From: Curvularia sp. ZM96
Lineage: Eukaryota; Ascomycota; Dothideomycetes; Pleosporales; Pleosporaceae
Length of the DNA: 64,000 nt
Assembly: GCA_022457065.1 (NCBI GenBank)
Contig: JAJGBQ010000003.1
Location: 2,356,001 to 2,420,000 of the forward strand
Reading direction: 5' to 3'
The notes under the pieces are model-generated. The model made no database searches. It was not told the origin of the DNA and was given only the letters and a program-made list of their open reading frames with translations. Below, piece by piece: positions 22,257 through 33,350 of the stretch. Numbering within the stretch: the first letter of the stretch is position 1; the number at the start of each line of letters is the position of its first letter. The position numbers and the translations under genes were made by a program.

Positions 22257-23642
22257 ATGACCGACTTAGCAGAAGAATTGCAGCGATTAGGGCTGTTAGA
22301 ATATTTGGATGTTCTTGTGGCCGAAGGTTTCGATACCTGGGAAACGGTGTCAGATATAGCAGAATCAGACTTGTGAGTCGCTGTGGCATTGCTCAGCAGA
22401 AAGGAAATTTACATATACAGTAGAAACTCCCTCAATGTCAAGATTGGTCATCGAAGGGTATATGCAGCAATCCTTTTGACAATGTCACCGCGCTAATTTA
22501 CCTATTAACAGAAACTTCAGCGGGCGATTGCCGAATCGCGCAGTCCGGTCTACAATCACCGCCCTCCAATCGTTCGCACCAAACGAAAGTATGCGCGACA
22601 TCCTAAGGTCCGTGTTGCCAGGCACGCCATTCTCACTTCCTTTCTCACGGTCAGGCAAACTACTGATGTATTACTAACCTTACCTAGTCAGACGAGCATG
22701 CACCCGGGCGACCTCTATCTGCCTATGTAATTTTCGCTAACCGTTGGTGGCTCTTCTTCCCTATCCACGTTTTGGAACTAACAAAAGATAGATGTAAGGG
22801 AGTCTCTAAAGGGCCAAGGATTATCTTTCACAGAGATTGCGAAAGTTGTTGGTAAGCGGTGGCAAGTTTTACCAGCAGAGGCTCGAGAAGCCTATCAATG
22901 TCAAGCCAAGGTCGGAAAAGAGAAATACCACGCAGAACTAGCAGAGTACAAGGGATCTCCCAAGTACGATGCTTATCAAAAGTACCTGAAGGGGTTCAAG
23001 GCGAAACACGCAGCACCATACAATCGTTCGTTGGGTAGCCTCTTGTTGTTAATGTTTTACTAACATTAGATAACAGGTGCGGAAAGGATACGTTCCAGAT
23101 TAGAAACCCACACAAGGACTGTGGCGCCAAGCAGTACCCATGAATACGGCGACCGACGGGCAAAGAAAGAGGCCAGCTCAGTGGAACTGAGTTCTTATAT
23201 AGCGGAGCACGACCAGGAGGAGCCAAGCCCGATCCTGAGTCTTCCACGGCTTTCTGGATATTCCTCCTCATCAAGACCAACATCTCCAACAGCTCATTCT
23301 CGAAACGAAACGAACTCGGCTTGCCCAGAAGATTCCAGCTCACTTGTGTTAACATCGTTAGGGTCTGCAGCTCTCTATCGAGAAGGACTTTATGATCTCC
23401 GCTCTACTGCTGCGGCGCATAACCCTTGGAAGCAGAGTTCGGATTTTAGTATCCCGATCCGCTCTTCGTCCTTCATATATCAACCTGGGAACATATTAAC
23501 TACACTTCCTCCACTCTCCTATACTTTACAATACGACGATCCTATTAATTCATCCCTAAATCGACCGTTTCGGGAGTTTACATGGCTACCATCCATTACT
23601 CACGAAGGCAGGATTCTCTCACTTGGGGAAGACCGCGTATAA
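22257..23642 (+). CDS. SAM domain + HMG-box protein
   Basis: Probable nuclear DNA-binding protein; target unknown. Six exons: 22257-22372, 22421-22457, 22512-22607, 22688-22742, 22792-23025, 23077-23642. The five introns (48, 54, 80, 49, 51 bp) have GT...AG ends and the sum (1104 nt) is 367 codons plus stop. Residues 1-60 form a sterile alpha motif (LGLLEYLDVLVAEGFDTWET, then VKIGHRRKLQRAIAES). An HMG box follows at about 84-165: DEHAPGRPLSAYVIFANHV, GLSFTEIAKVVGKRWQVLP, KEKYHAELAEYK. The remainder is Ser-rich and probably disordered. An inverted broken relative lies at 25 kb. Protein-like text continues past the stop in another frame, so the C-terminus may be truncated. Confidence 0.85.
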
Positions 23643-24239
23643 GACCGTGCGGATGATGTGGGATCTTCAGCCTGCTTGAAAAACACCCACAGTCATCCCG
23701 GGCTTCACTGCAACTAATGCAAAGTCTCAAACCGACTCTAGCCCCCCTCGATCGACCTTTCCAGGCTCCTTCCCCAAGATAGCAAGCTCAAGAACCCCAT
23801 GACTTTTCCTTCGGAGTACTAGTAAGAGCTGGTGAATTGGCCCGAATCACTGACGCCGAAGTTGTGGAGAAGAACGGCTCTCTTTAAGCTTTGTTTGTTC
23901 AAGATCCGTTCGCATAGGATGTTTAGCGGTAGATGGAGAAACCTCTCGGATGATCTCCAGGCCTGGAATCAATCCATGGCACAACGGCACTCATTTAGGC
24001 GTCGATCGGGATAAAGTGGTGTCAAAATGTGGCCGATTGCATCGTGCGGCTTGCTATCGGAAGATATGAACGGCCTCGTTCTTACTAGATGGAAATGGAG
24101 ACCTACGGATCGCAAGGTGCTACTAATGGAGTATGCTGCACAAGAGAAAAGAGGTAAGCCAATAGATCCCAGACAAGTATCGGACTCAGTGGAAGCCTTG
24201 AATAACCCTCGGTTAGAGAGGATTGCGGATACCTAGGGG
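23643..24239 (+). pseudogene. Ambiguous degraded coding stretch downstream of the SAM-HMG gene
   Basis: Two readings compete. In one, frames at 23676-23897 read SSRASLQLMQSLKPTLAPLD and HDFSFGVLVRAGELARITD with a single stop near 23783, which could be the lost C-terminus of the SAM-HMG protein. In the other, the frame 23832-24239 reads LWRRTALFKLCLFKIRSHR, WRNLSDDLQAW and TDRKVLLMEYAAQEKRGKP, with one stop at 24012, reminiscent of C-terminal parts of fungal regulators. I cannot decide between them; both may be partly chance. Confidence 0.3.
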
Positions 24240-24959
24240 CCACTGTTTAACAATGCGTCGGAGGCGCCAGAGTGTCCCTTTATGTCAACACAGTATTCTG
24301 CATGCCAAACTCTCAAGGCACGGAACATCATGCGATTGATTGGGCACTAGAGATGTGCATGCCAGCCGGAAGAGCCAGAAACAACTGTTCCCTAGCGAAA
24401 TGCTTCAAATCAGCATATCTATAGCCTCAACAGATGCCGAGCCTTGCTCTGCGTTATTCAATTTCATTTGGTGAATTTGAACAGTGCGCGCCAAAAATTC
24501 GGCATACAACTATCTTGTATTAAAACATCTATCAGCAAAATTTATTAGAATTACGCAGACATTAGCCCGCCGACCCGCTCTTCAAACTCCCGTTACTACG
24601 CCGGCATCACCGACTTCGGCCTTTTCAGCGTCATAGTGAAGACTTCAATAATAACACCTGCTCTTGTATGCACTCTGCAGTCATTCAAGGCGCTGTCTGG
24701 GACTTTAGCGGAAGTCCTGAAGCGCGGTGAAGCTCGACGTTTAGCCTGATCTTCTTCGCTTCCTCCACAACGCGCATTCAACGGGCGAGAGGTTCTAGTA
24801 TTGACAAATTAGGCTTGGTCGCAGCATTGATACTAACAATCAAACATCTTACCTTGATAGGCTCTGACGATTCGGCCAGATGCCCTTCCTCAATTGACGG
24901 CTATAATAGCCTGCTGTGCATTGCACCATAGGGAGAACTGAGATTATTCAATGCCCAAA
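24240..24959. other. Intergenic, no supported gene
   Basis: AT-rich in part (24480-24560). A 61-codon frame on the minus strand at 24596-24781 has no domain. Nothing else seen. Confidence 0.35.
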
Positions 24960-26062
24960 TGATAGCCCTTTTCGGCCCATGCGCATCAGAATGCAAGTAC
25001 TTTTTGCGGGTGCTTGCTTTCCTTGGTCATTGGGAATACAGACTGATTCTTGAGGCGACCAGAGAAGGAGGGCATATCCCTTGCCAAAGTGGAGTTGACC
25101 TAAGTAGTTTTCACTCCATAAGATGGTAGAGGTTCTGACTGCGGGTAGCCATCCATAGTGGCTATCGCCCTCTGGAGTTTGCGACGGTGACCGAGTTTGA
25201 AGCCAAGGCGGTCAAAGTCCTCTTTTACCGTCATTAGCTGCCTCCACGACACAGACCCTTCCTCTTCAGGCTGTCTTAGTTTTCCCCGAGGGCTCCGTAA
25301 CCACTGGACCTGGAAGTTGCGGCCCATGTAGCCTGTTTCACTTGCGTCTTCGTTTTGTAGTTGATCTCCCTCTAAGCAATCTAGTTCTTCGATGGATCCA
25401 ACTGACGCTGCGGTCTGGGCTTCTCCGGAGTTGGGACTGTTGTCATCCTGTTCATCAAAAGATGATGCCCGCCTTAGTCGTTTACCAATTGACTTTATCG
25501 GCACGGAAGGCGTAAGAGGTGTGTCGTCCTTAAAATCTTTGAGAGCGTCCTCGATTCTTTTCCTGCTTGTCTCAAGATCGACGCTAACACCGTTTAATAG
25601 CGTGGTTAAGGTCTGGTTCCTCTGTAACGCCCTGTACAAAGTAAGACAACGTAGATGATAATGATTAGATCAACAAACTCTTTCAAGCGATCCCAGCGCT
25701 TTTCGTCGTAAGAACATTTCAAATCCTGCATCCCGCCGTCGATGCAGCGCGGTCTGGTCCCAGAGCATTTCGTTTCTGCACATGTTAGCTCGCACAGAAT
25801 GTCCACACGAAGCCACTGGCAGGTCAGGACGCAATGATTATTAGTTTAAAGATTATACACACTGTGCTTCCGGCATCTATTGCACTACACGTCCAATCAG
25901 CGTCATGATGCTGACTCGTAGAAGTACGGTACTTACTGCCTTATCCACTGTCTCGGAACGAATACGGGGAGGCTTCGGGAGAACAGTCTGCTGATCAGGC
26001 CGCCTAAGCCGAGGGGTGGCTACTTTGGCGCCGGGTCTACTCCTGCTCTCCATTGATGGCAA
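24960..26062 (-). pseudogene. Chimeric relic: Zn2Cys6 factor running into SAM and HMG sequence
   Basis: From the 5' end: ATG at 26062 with a start like the factor at 2.7 kb (AKVATPRLRRPDQQTVLPK compared with RPKVAIPRLGSRD); a damaged zinc cluster at about 25795-25690 (CELTCAETKCSGTRPRC, where the fifth Cys is Gly); a linker (WDRLKEFV); then at 25639-25100 a frame carrying KSIGKRLRRASS and GYMGRNFQVQWLRS, matching GSLGKRSREE and GFVGQNSEIQWLRD of the 2.7-kb gene. The same frame passes directly into the second half of a SAM domain (KEDFDRLGFKLGHRRKLQRA). About 100 bp past its stop, HSDAHGPKRAIIWALNN resembles the start of the HMG box. The rest of both proteins is missing. Confidence 0.65.
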
Positions 26063-26618
26063 GCACCTTTAGAGGTGGCTCGAGTCGGTTGGGCGGAGCT
26101 CGCGTAATGATTCAATAGAAGCAGATACCGGGGTGCAAGTGGGAGCTGGGTACGTCAGAGATGTGGCTGTGACGATAAATATTGCGCACTGCCTATGATT
26201 GTTGGTAGCAGGCCGGAGGGTGCAGCGCTCACAGCTTTTTATGACAAATTATTGCAGAGAGATGACGTAACGGATTGGTGGCGAAAGTGGCAAACCTTGA
26301 TCCGGCCGATTAAGCATTCAACCAATCAATCTCGTTGCGTCTGCCGCGCCACGAACCTCTACTATCAGCGCCAGTTTCAGAATCCTACATGTATACCACT
26401 CCGCTTCGCAGCATCGGCAACTGCCATAGTACTCTATTGTCACCAACGTTATTTCTCTTTCAAATATTAACTTTTTCCTTGCTCCTACAGGGGCCTTTTG
26501 CTGCACCTTTATGATCCCATGAATATGCGTTGCTTCTTGTGAAGCATGACCCTTTAGTCAACTGCTCTAGGTCGTTGACATCGTAATTACGCGTGGATGC
26601 ACGTTATGTAGGAACGCA
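26063..26618. other. Intergenic, no supported gene
   Basis: A 91-codon frame at 26195-26470 (+) has no recognisable domain. The N-terminal half expected for the adjacent RNase III fragment was not found here. Confidence 0.35.
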
Positions 26619-26816
26619 AGATTAAACCAGATAGCACAGAGGAGTGGAATATCAAATTACATTACCAAAAATCCATCCCAACCAGGTCAGGTACCGCAGG
26701 AGACTGCTGCGTCAACGGTTGAAGCACTGGTGGGAGCGGTTTATCTTGATTGTGGAAAAGACATATCAAAGGCCATGCGAGTCCTCGAGGCTATTGGGTT
26801 TTTCATAGAGCGATGA
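26619..26816 (+). pseudogene. C-terminal fragment of an RNase III domain
   Basis: About 65 codons read RLNQIAQRSGISNYITKNPS and then AASTVEALVGAVYLDCGKDI, followed by KAMRVLEAIGFF and a stop. The TVEALVGAVYLD block is the diagnostic second conserved segment of the RNase III fold, including the acidic Glu and Asp used for metal binding. The signature helix ERLEFLGD and all upstream sequence are missing, and no start codon precedes it in frame, so this is a fragment of a double-strand RNA endonuclease gene rather than a working one, unless spliced to an exon I did not recognise. Confidence 0.6.
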
Positions 26817-26922
26817 AGATGAATTGAGTCTATCAAGTGGCAAAGTTATGTAATTAGTGAGGAGAAGCAAGGAAATGGAACGATCCTGAGTCCGAAACGC
26901 CAGTCTACCAACAGTATCCCAC

Positions 26923-28411
26923 CTAGTTGTTCAGTTCTTCAGGCTTATTATCATCAGGATGATTGCCCGCATCTCCGTCCTTCTCCCAGCACTGTACCCA
27001 CATCTCCAACCTTCTTGGAGGGCCTGGGTGTAAAGGATTGGCCGCATGAAAATCCCGGAGTCTGTGCGGGCTATTCTTGAAGTTAGACGCATCGTACCAC
27101 TCCGGATCCTCCTCATATCCGAGCCATTTGGCACGGTACTGTAGCTTTCTGCGATGGACACGAGCATTGAGAATCTTCTCTACCTCATATTCATCGTCGT
27201 CATCGTCGTCGTCGTCGTTGGTCGCAGTGTCCTGAATGTGCTTCCGCTTATGCTTGCGCGAACGATATTCACTGCTGTCATCGCTGCTGTCATTGCTGTA
27301 GCAGATTTTAGCATCGCATCCGCTGCACGGTGGTCCTGAAAGAGGTTTCAGGACCAAAGGACGGTTGGAGAACTGCCTGCCACCGGAGGGGGGTAGCCTT
27401 CGCTGCTTCGCTGGGCGCACGTTGTGCTTAAGGCGCTGCTTTGATGTCATGTTTGACGATCGAATGTGCCGCTTGGTTGGCGAGAAGCGTTTCCGCTTGC
27501 GGGTCAGCCACGCAGTCTGATTACCGCGATCATAGTGATCGTCATCGGTATCGCTGCTACTGCTACTACTCGTGTTTTCAATCGTAGGAGGGCTGCCTTG
27601 CGTGGAATGTTCGATGTTCATCTTCGACGAGCTCGTTGGCGGCGTTGATGGAAATTTGCGACGCGGGAACCCACTCATTTGAGCCTTTTCTTTCCCAACC
27701 GCATCGGAGTCGATGACATTCTCTGTGTCTATAGGACACTCCCCGCCGCGAAGATCTGGGGCTGTGATGCTCGAAACTTGAAGCCGATCATCCATCTGCG
27801 TACCTGCATCATTTTCGTGCGAGTCGCCCTCGTCTGTATCGGAGCTGGGCTGACTGTCTTCGATGACGACCGTATTTTCTACGCAATGTCAGAAATGGTG
27901 TGCAAGAGCCACTATCACGATCGCACCCGGGCGCTTACCTTGACTGATGTTTTCAGAAGGAGCTGGCTGATTTGAGCTCTCATCCCCTGTGCCTTCTCGA
28001 AAGTTTCGCCTGAATTCTTCGCCTTCACTTTCGTTCTGGGGCGCAAAATCGTCGCAACTGCTAATATCACCATCTCCTCCACCTCTGCTACCGCTGATCT
28101 CGCTGTTGCCTTCTTCAAATATGTTTTTGTTAGTCATCATAGAACGCTGGAATAAGCATAGTATGACTTCGCCAGCTGTAGGGATGCCTACCTAAGTATG
28201 TCAAGTCAATGACTTCGACTCCGTCCGACATAGGTACAAGATCCTCTTTATTCTCCAATTCAGTGTTGGATTTTAGACTCTCTTTGCTTGACGGGGCCTT
28301 TGAGGGGTTACGACGAGAGGTTTGTTTAGGCTTTGAAGGTCCACTGTACTGTATAATTTGGAGAGAATTTTGTGTATAAGGCATGGCAAAAGTATCAAAG
28401 AACAATGCCAT
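26923..28411 (-). CDS. Chromodomain protein
   Basis: Three exons: 28411-28192, 28112-27939, 27878-26923; introns of 79 bp (GTAGGC...GAAG, CTAAC branch) and 60 bp (GTAAGC...TAG) keep frame for 449 residues. The N-terminal 350 residues are low complexity: basic, Ser-rich and acidic stretches and a run of Asp just before the domain. The chromodomain (about 370-425) begins EYEVEKILNARVHRRKLQYR and continues WLGYEEDPEWYDASNF, with the aromatic cage Tyr, Trp and Trp/Tyr positions filled, so binding of a methylated lysine (for example H3K9me) is plausible. A C-terminal helix (RRLEMWVQCWE) follows. Single-chromodomain proteins of this type often lie near retroelements; origin from an integrase tail is inference. 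An alternative start is Met 10 of the same frame. Confidence 0.8.
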
Positions 28412-29929
28412 CGCTGCTGCTGTAGCTCAAAGGTGTGCTGGTGCTGCGAGGAAAGAGAAGATGTAGAGGTTTAAATAGGCAAAGATACCGCGCTTGAGGT
28501 CTCTCTTATGATGTAAATCCTTCCGAAGAGCGCCCTAGAATAACCTTTGGCGCCCACCAGGCAGCAGCCCGTACGAGATCGTGCTGGAAACTGCGCACCC
28601 TTGCCAGTGACATATCAGGATAGAGTCCAATCAGCTTCGCGCCGTGTACTCAAACGTATCATGCGGCGAAGTGTCGGTGGCGATGCAACCTTCGCATGAA
28701 GCCCCTTTCTTCTTGGACAGAAACGTGACCAAATCTCCCACCAATTCTCGTATTGGAAATGAGAACGTACAATGCACGTTCCCAGGCTTCAGGCTGTGCT
28801 ACAGGTCGCGCCGTCCCCTTTCCGTCAGAGCCCGTCTACTAATCTGGGAGATCCCAACCGAGGTTTTTAACTCGTCGGCCACTCCGAAACCCAGATACGG
28901 GCTCAAGTCTGTGTTCAGACTCTAGACGTCAGGCTTCGGGCGCCGTGGGCCACACAGTGCAGAGAGATTGGCGCCCAAGCTGTGCCGAACGTCCGCTCCA
29001 GCCTTCACTACCCCTGATCTGTAATGCCAGAATGGAACACTGCCATCATGCAGGTAGTCATGTGGACCTAGGCTCCACCAAACTATGTTCCGACGCAGTC
29101 TTGGGAAGTACATGCCTGACCGCTACCTGCATGGCTGAGTAGTGGGTCAGACTCTAGCTGCGGCTTTTCTGGCGTGATTTTTCAGCGAAACTGGGCTTTC
29201 AGTGACACTTCGACGGTTCAAGACCAATCGTTTCTCCAAGGCTATGTGCCAATGTAACCTCGCTAGGTGTCCAGCTGGAGTTTTACCGGCTTAGCGCTTC
29301 GTGTTGAGATGTGATCAGAGCGTTCGAGGCCCCTTTGTTGCTGATCCGTGTGATTGATGACGTGGCAGATTGAGGGTGAACAGACTGGGAGGGACATTCA
29401 TTTTCGAGAGGGCGAAAGTTAAGGAACGGTTGCAAACCGTTCATGAAAGCCCTAATGTAAAGACTTCTCACTGTGAGACAAGCGAGAGAGCTGATAATCA
29501 AATTCCAGGTAGAGACAGAGCTGTTAGCAAGGTGGTCGAGAAAAACGTATTGAGAGAGTCTGGCAAGGCCTAATCGTGGATCCCGAAGGAGGGGGTAAGG
29601 TGGATGACACAGCCAGGCAGTGCAGCGATTGCATGATTTCCAAGGGAACGAAAATGCCTCACGGATTCAGTCCGAGCGACCAATAGGAGGGAGTGCAGTG
29701 GACGGAGGAAAGGGACGATAGTGGGAGGTGAGTAGGACGGCGAGGGAAGCGTGGTTATATGTGATGGGGTCAGCGCACGGGCCAAATAAAAGCAGCGAGT
29801 GGCCAAGCGAGCCTCCATTTCCCGCTTTGGAAGCCTCCATTTCCGGATGCGGTTCCACTCTCACACATATAACTTGCTGTATTATAAGTTATTTATATTA
29901 TACTAGTATTAACTAATCTAGTAAATGTT
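28412..29929. other. Intergenic, no supported gene
   Basis: About 1.5 kb of ordinary base composition; short frames on both strands (28644-28925, 29283-29573, 29570-29916) lack domains and overlap. The region upstream of 28411 is the likely chromodomain-gene promoter. From about 29880 rightward the composition becomes AT- and TpA-rich. Confidence 0.4.
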
Positions 29930-31872
29930 ATCGTTAGTCTAGACTTCCTATGCCTTCTACGCCTATTATAGTATATCTAATTTTTCTTACTTATAAGATT
30001 AGTAATAATATTTCTTATATTAGTGTGTTCTTTCTTATAGCCTATTAATATTGGCGGTAATGTGCGCGTAGTTAGGTAGGGTTTACGTGGTCTTAACTTC
30101 GTAGAAGTTAATATTAGCTTAGAGGTGCTATAGATTATAGTATATTAGAAGTAGTATTTCTAGTTATGTATAGTTATAAGTATGGTATTCTTATCTAAGT
30201 ATTTTGTTTAGTTTCTAAATCTAAGTTTCTATATAGTAGGTATTGTCTTAACTAGGTAGTCGTGCTAGTGTAGCTAGTCGATACTTCTCTCTAAAGCTAG
30301 CTATCTTTTTATACTTTGTCTTAGACGTCTAAGGTTCCTCTTTCTTAGGTGTCTTATATTTCTTATCGCTTAGAGATTCGTTATTCTTATTAGATGCTTC
30401 TAGAGCTATAAGGGTGATATCTTCGAATCTCTTAAGAAGTTCTTCTTCCCTGTTAGATGCGGTTAGCGTTAGTTAGGTAATAATATTCTATTTCTTATTA
30501 TTGTTAAGTTCTAACTTTCTTTGTATTATATTAAGCTATCGCTTAATCTTGTTCGTATCTACGCTTTAGCAGTCTCGTGCTATATAGCCTTCTTTGCCAC
30601 ACTTATAGTAGTTAAACGTTTTCTTAGATTATTTCTTATTATTTCTTTCTAGCCTTTTATCTTTATTAAGGTTATTAAGGTGTATTAGTTCTATACTAAA
30701 TCTACAGTAGGCTCTTAGGGTTCTAGGAGTATAGCTTCGCTATTTTCCTATATTAGGCTATAAACGTTAGTATTAGTTTTATCGAGGCTAATCGTTTAAG
30801 CTTCTTTAGTTGCGCGTTCTCTTTATAAATAGTTATTCTTCTAGTGCGAGTTCGTAAAGTTCGTTATCTAATCTTATAGCTTTAGTTATAAGTTTCTCTA
30901 GATTAGTAATTAAGATTCTAGTTCTTATAAGTTCCCTACGTACTAAGAGTTTAAGATCTTATTTATATATGCGCATAAGAGCGTTATCGTTCTAGTTAAT
31001 TCTCGTGGCGTACTATTAGAATAGGGTCGTGTAGTTAGCAGTAGGCCCTATTTATTATAGGGTCTAGATCTTTTATTCCACAACTACTAATTCTTTAAAT
31101 AGTAAGAAGTTTTGTTATATTTTAGTTTTAAAGGCGTTCTAGTCCTTAACTAGGGCGGTATTATTAGTATCTTTAATAGATTTGTCTATGTAACGTTAGA
31201 TAATAGGGTTGGCCTATTTCTCTGCGTCACCTCGAAGGTACGTAGAGGCTAAGACGACCTTGTTATCGTCGTCGATTCTATCTCTCTAGAGATAGAAGTA
31301 ACGGTCGACCTAGAAGAGCTAAGCTTCGAGCTTGTTACGGTCGCTATAGTACAAGTTAGGCTTATTACTAAGGTTAGCGGATTCTCTAGTCTAGAAAGCG
31401 TCTAGGGTGTTTATAGCAATGTCGCTTATTGTAAGAGTGTTTAAAGTATTAAGAGTAGATCTTAAGTAGAAGTAATATAAGACTTCTAGTGTTAAGACTC
31501 TAAGGTTAGTTTTCGCGGATAAAGTAATAGAGTAATATAAATAGTATCTTTATAAGTAACTATTATATTATAGATACTTATACTCGTAACTTAAGTTAAA
31601 TATATCGAGCTATAAGAGCCTAATATCTATTCCTATATACTTATAATACTCGTAACTCTTAGTTAGAGAAGTCTAAGGATTACTTAGTAGCTACTATACG
31701 AGGAGCTTTCCTCTATAGCTTATATACGAGAAGTCTGCCAAGACTCTTCCTCGTGCATAGAGGTCTAAGAGAGTCACGTGACACTAACCCCCGCGTTACA
31801 TATGGCCCCATCGACTAGGCGTCGATGTTCCTTAACTTAACCGCCGTGCCTCCTTCCTTCAGGTTCGTAACA
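29930..31872 (-). mobile_element. Truncated, RIP-mutated Ty3/gypsy-type retrotransposon (gag part + 5' LTR)
   Basis: Minus-strand reading after the LTR gives a Retrotrans_gag-like text with many stops: RDRIDDDNKVVLASTYLRGD near 31270-31210, then LDNELYELALEE near 30850, and a zinc knuckle YKCGKEGYIARDC near 30600, where the first Cys and the His both read Tyr, consistent with C-to-T and G-to-A change. No protease, reverse transcriptase or integrase remains on the left, so the element is truncated at about 29.9 kb. The strong AT bias and TAG/TAA stops are typical of RIP. The element ends at the LTR, which interrupts the neighbouring pogo-like element. Confidence 0.7.
31447..31872 (-). repeat. 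LTR of the gypsy-type relic (RIP-mutated)
   Basis: 426 bp, recognised by alignment with the solo LTR at 39729-40161: left TATTAAGAGTAGATCTTAAG corresponds to TGTTAAGAGTGGATCTTGAG there, and right CTTCAGGTTCGTAACA is identical. Differences are nearly all G-to-A or C-to-T. In element orientation it begins TGTTACGAACC. Confidence 0.75.
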
Positions 31873-32823
31873 AAAATCAACGGAGTAGTAGCTCTCATAG
31901 CCGTCAATAATAAGCAGTCGATACCTACCTACAGTATACCTCTTTGTATAGGTATCAAAGTGCTCTAACTAGGCAAGACTAAGCTAATTATTCGTCTAGC
32001 TATTAGGACTAACTTTAAGAACCTAGTTAGCAGGTAAGTCTTTAAACTAGACGTTAATAAGCACCTTGCCCGCAAAGACAACGAAGAGTAGTATCCAGCG
32101 ACCTGTCGCGCCCACGCCTTAGATTACAGTAACCTACTCACGGTTGCCTAGCTGTACCCGCTTCTTTTTGCCATATCCCTCTAAGCTTGTAATAACTAAC
32201 TATAATAAAATCTTGCCTATTATAAAGCTAGTTTCGTTAAAGTTGTAGATATTATCGTCTACAATACCCTACTTCTGCTTTATCCTCTAGACTAAGTCGA
32301 ACTAGCGCTAGATAGCCGCTAGGTTCTCGCAGGCGGCTCGCTAGTGATCATAGAGACGGCTCTAGCGCGTACGGAGCTTAGAAGTTCGCTTAACAAAGTT
32401 ATCAACCTAGTTCTTGCTAACAGGGTTGCTCCCTCGCTCATGCAATAGTTTATTAGCTATAGCTCGAACGTCAGGCTTTGTAGGCGCAAATCCTCGCGCA
32501 GACTCTTCAAGAATACTCTTAACTATAGCCTCCTCTTCTAGCTTGTTTAGGCGCTTTAAATTTGCTTCGCAGTCGCGTCGAGGGCGTATTCTAGCACGTC
32601 GAGTAGATAGAGTACTTTGAGGCACGTTATAGATAGAGGCAGCACGTCTTTAGCTTTGAACACGTTGTGATTAGACATTAGAAAGAGCAAGTTAAAGATC
32701 TAATTTAGGATAAGTTAATTGATAATCGCGTTGTTGCGACATAACGCGTTGTAGTGTCAACGTTGACGCGCTGGTGGGGTGTGATCAGCTCGCTTGGGTG
32801 ATCAGCTCGCTTATGAACTACGT
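31873..32823 (-). mobile_element. Truncated pogo-like transposon (copy Z)
   Basis: The right TIR ends at 32823 followed by TA; it contains TGATCAGCTCGCTT twice in direct repeat next to GTGGGGT, the same architecture as copies A-C with a different motif. Minus-strand transposase text starts near 32690 with a CENP-B-type DNA-binding region (open frame 32625-32407: EEEAIVKSILEESARGFAPT), then with stops NFNETSFIIG (first catalytic Asp now Asn) and RLLIIDGYES (second Asp). It ends abruptly at 31873, where the LTR begins; the third Asp region and left TIR are missing, so the retroelement inserted into or deleted part of it. Confidence 0.75.
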
Positions 32824-32825
32824 TA

Positions 32826-33350
32826 TATTGTTATCATTAAGGTGATCATTATCGTTGAGGTGATAGGCCCGTGCGGAGCACGGGCAATTTCATTGAAATT
32901 CTGCTACAGCAGCCGTTGGGCCCGAGTAGTAGTGGAGCAGTACAAGCTTGATCAACCAAGTTGTGGTACTCATATTTCAGCTACTGCCTGAGCTAAGAAA
33001 TCACCATTGTAGCCTTCAGAGCTCTTACACGGTATAAAGCTCAATCAGACTGTTCGTATGCTTAAATCTTCACTGATGCAGTTTCTTATACCGAACCTCA
33101 TAAATGACAAGAGGTGAATCTGCTGAGCGGACAGCTGTTATGAACATATTCTAAACCTAATAATTACATGTGGAATATCTCGTAGGACCTAGCGATATTT
33201 ATTAAATGGCCAAAACGCGCTCAAGACAGGAGGGTAGATATTCGACGAAACTTATGCAAATGGAGGCATGGCAAAAGGCCCCACTTTTTGGCGGCTGACT
33301 TCTTACTTCACATGGCCCCACTTCTGCGCTTACGTACTACACGTCGAGTA
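32826..33350. other. Spacer between transposons, no gene seen
   Basis: About 525 bp of non-repetitive-looking sequence between the TA flanks of copies Z and A. A 65-codon frame at its left edge overlaps the TIR and is not credible. Confidence 0.4.
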
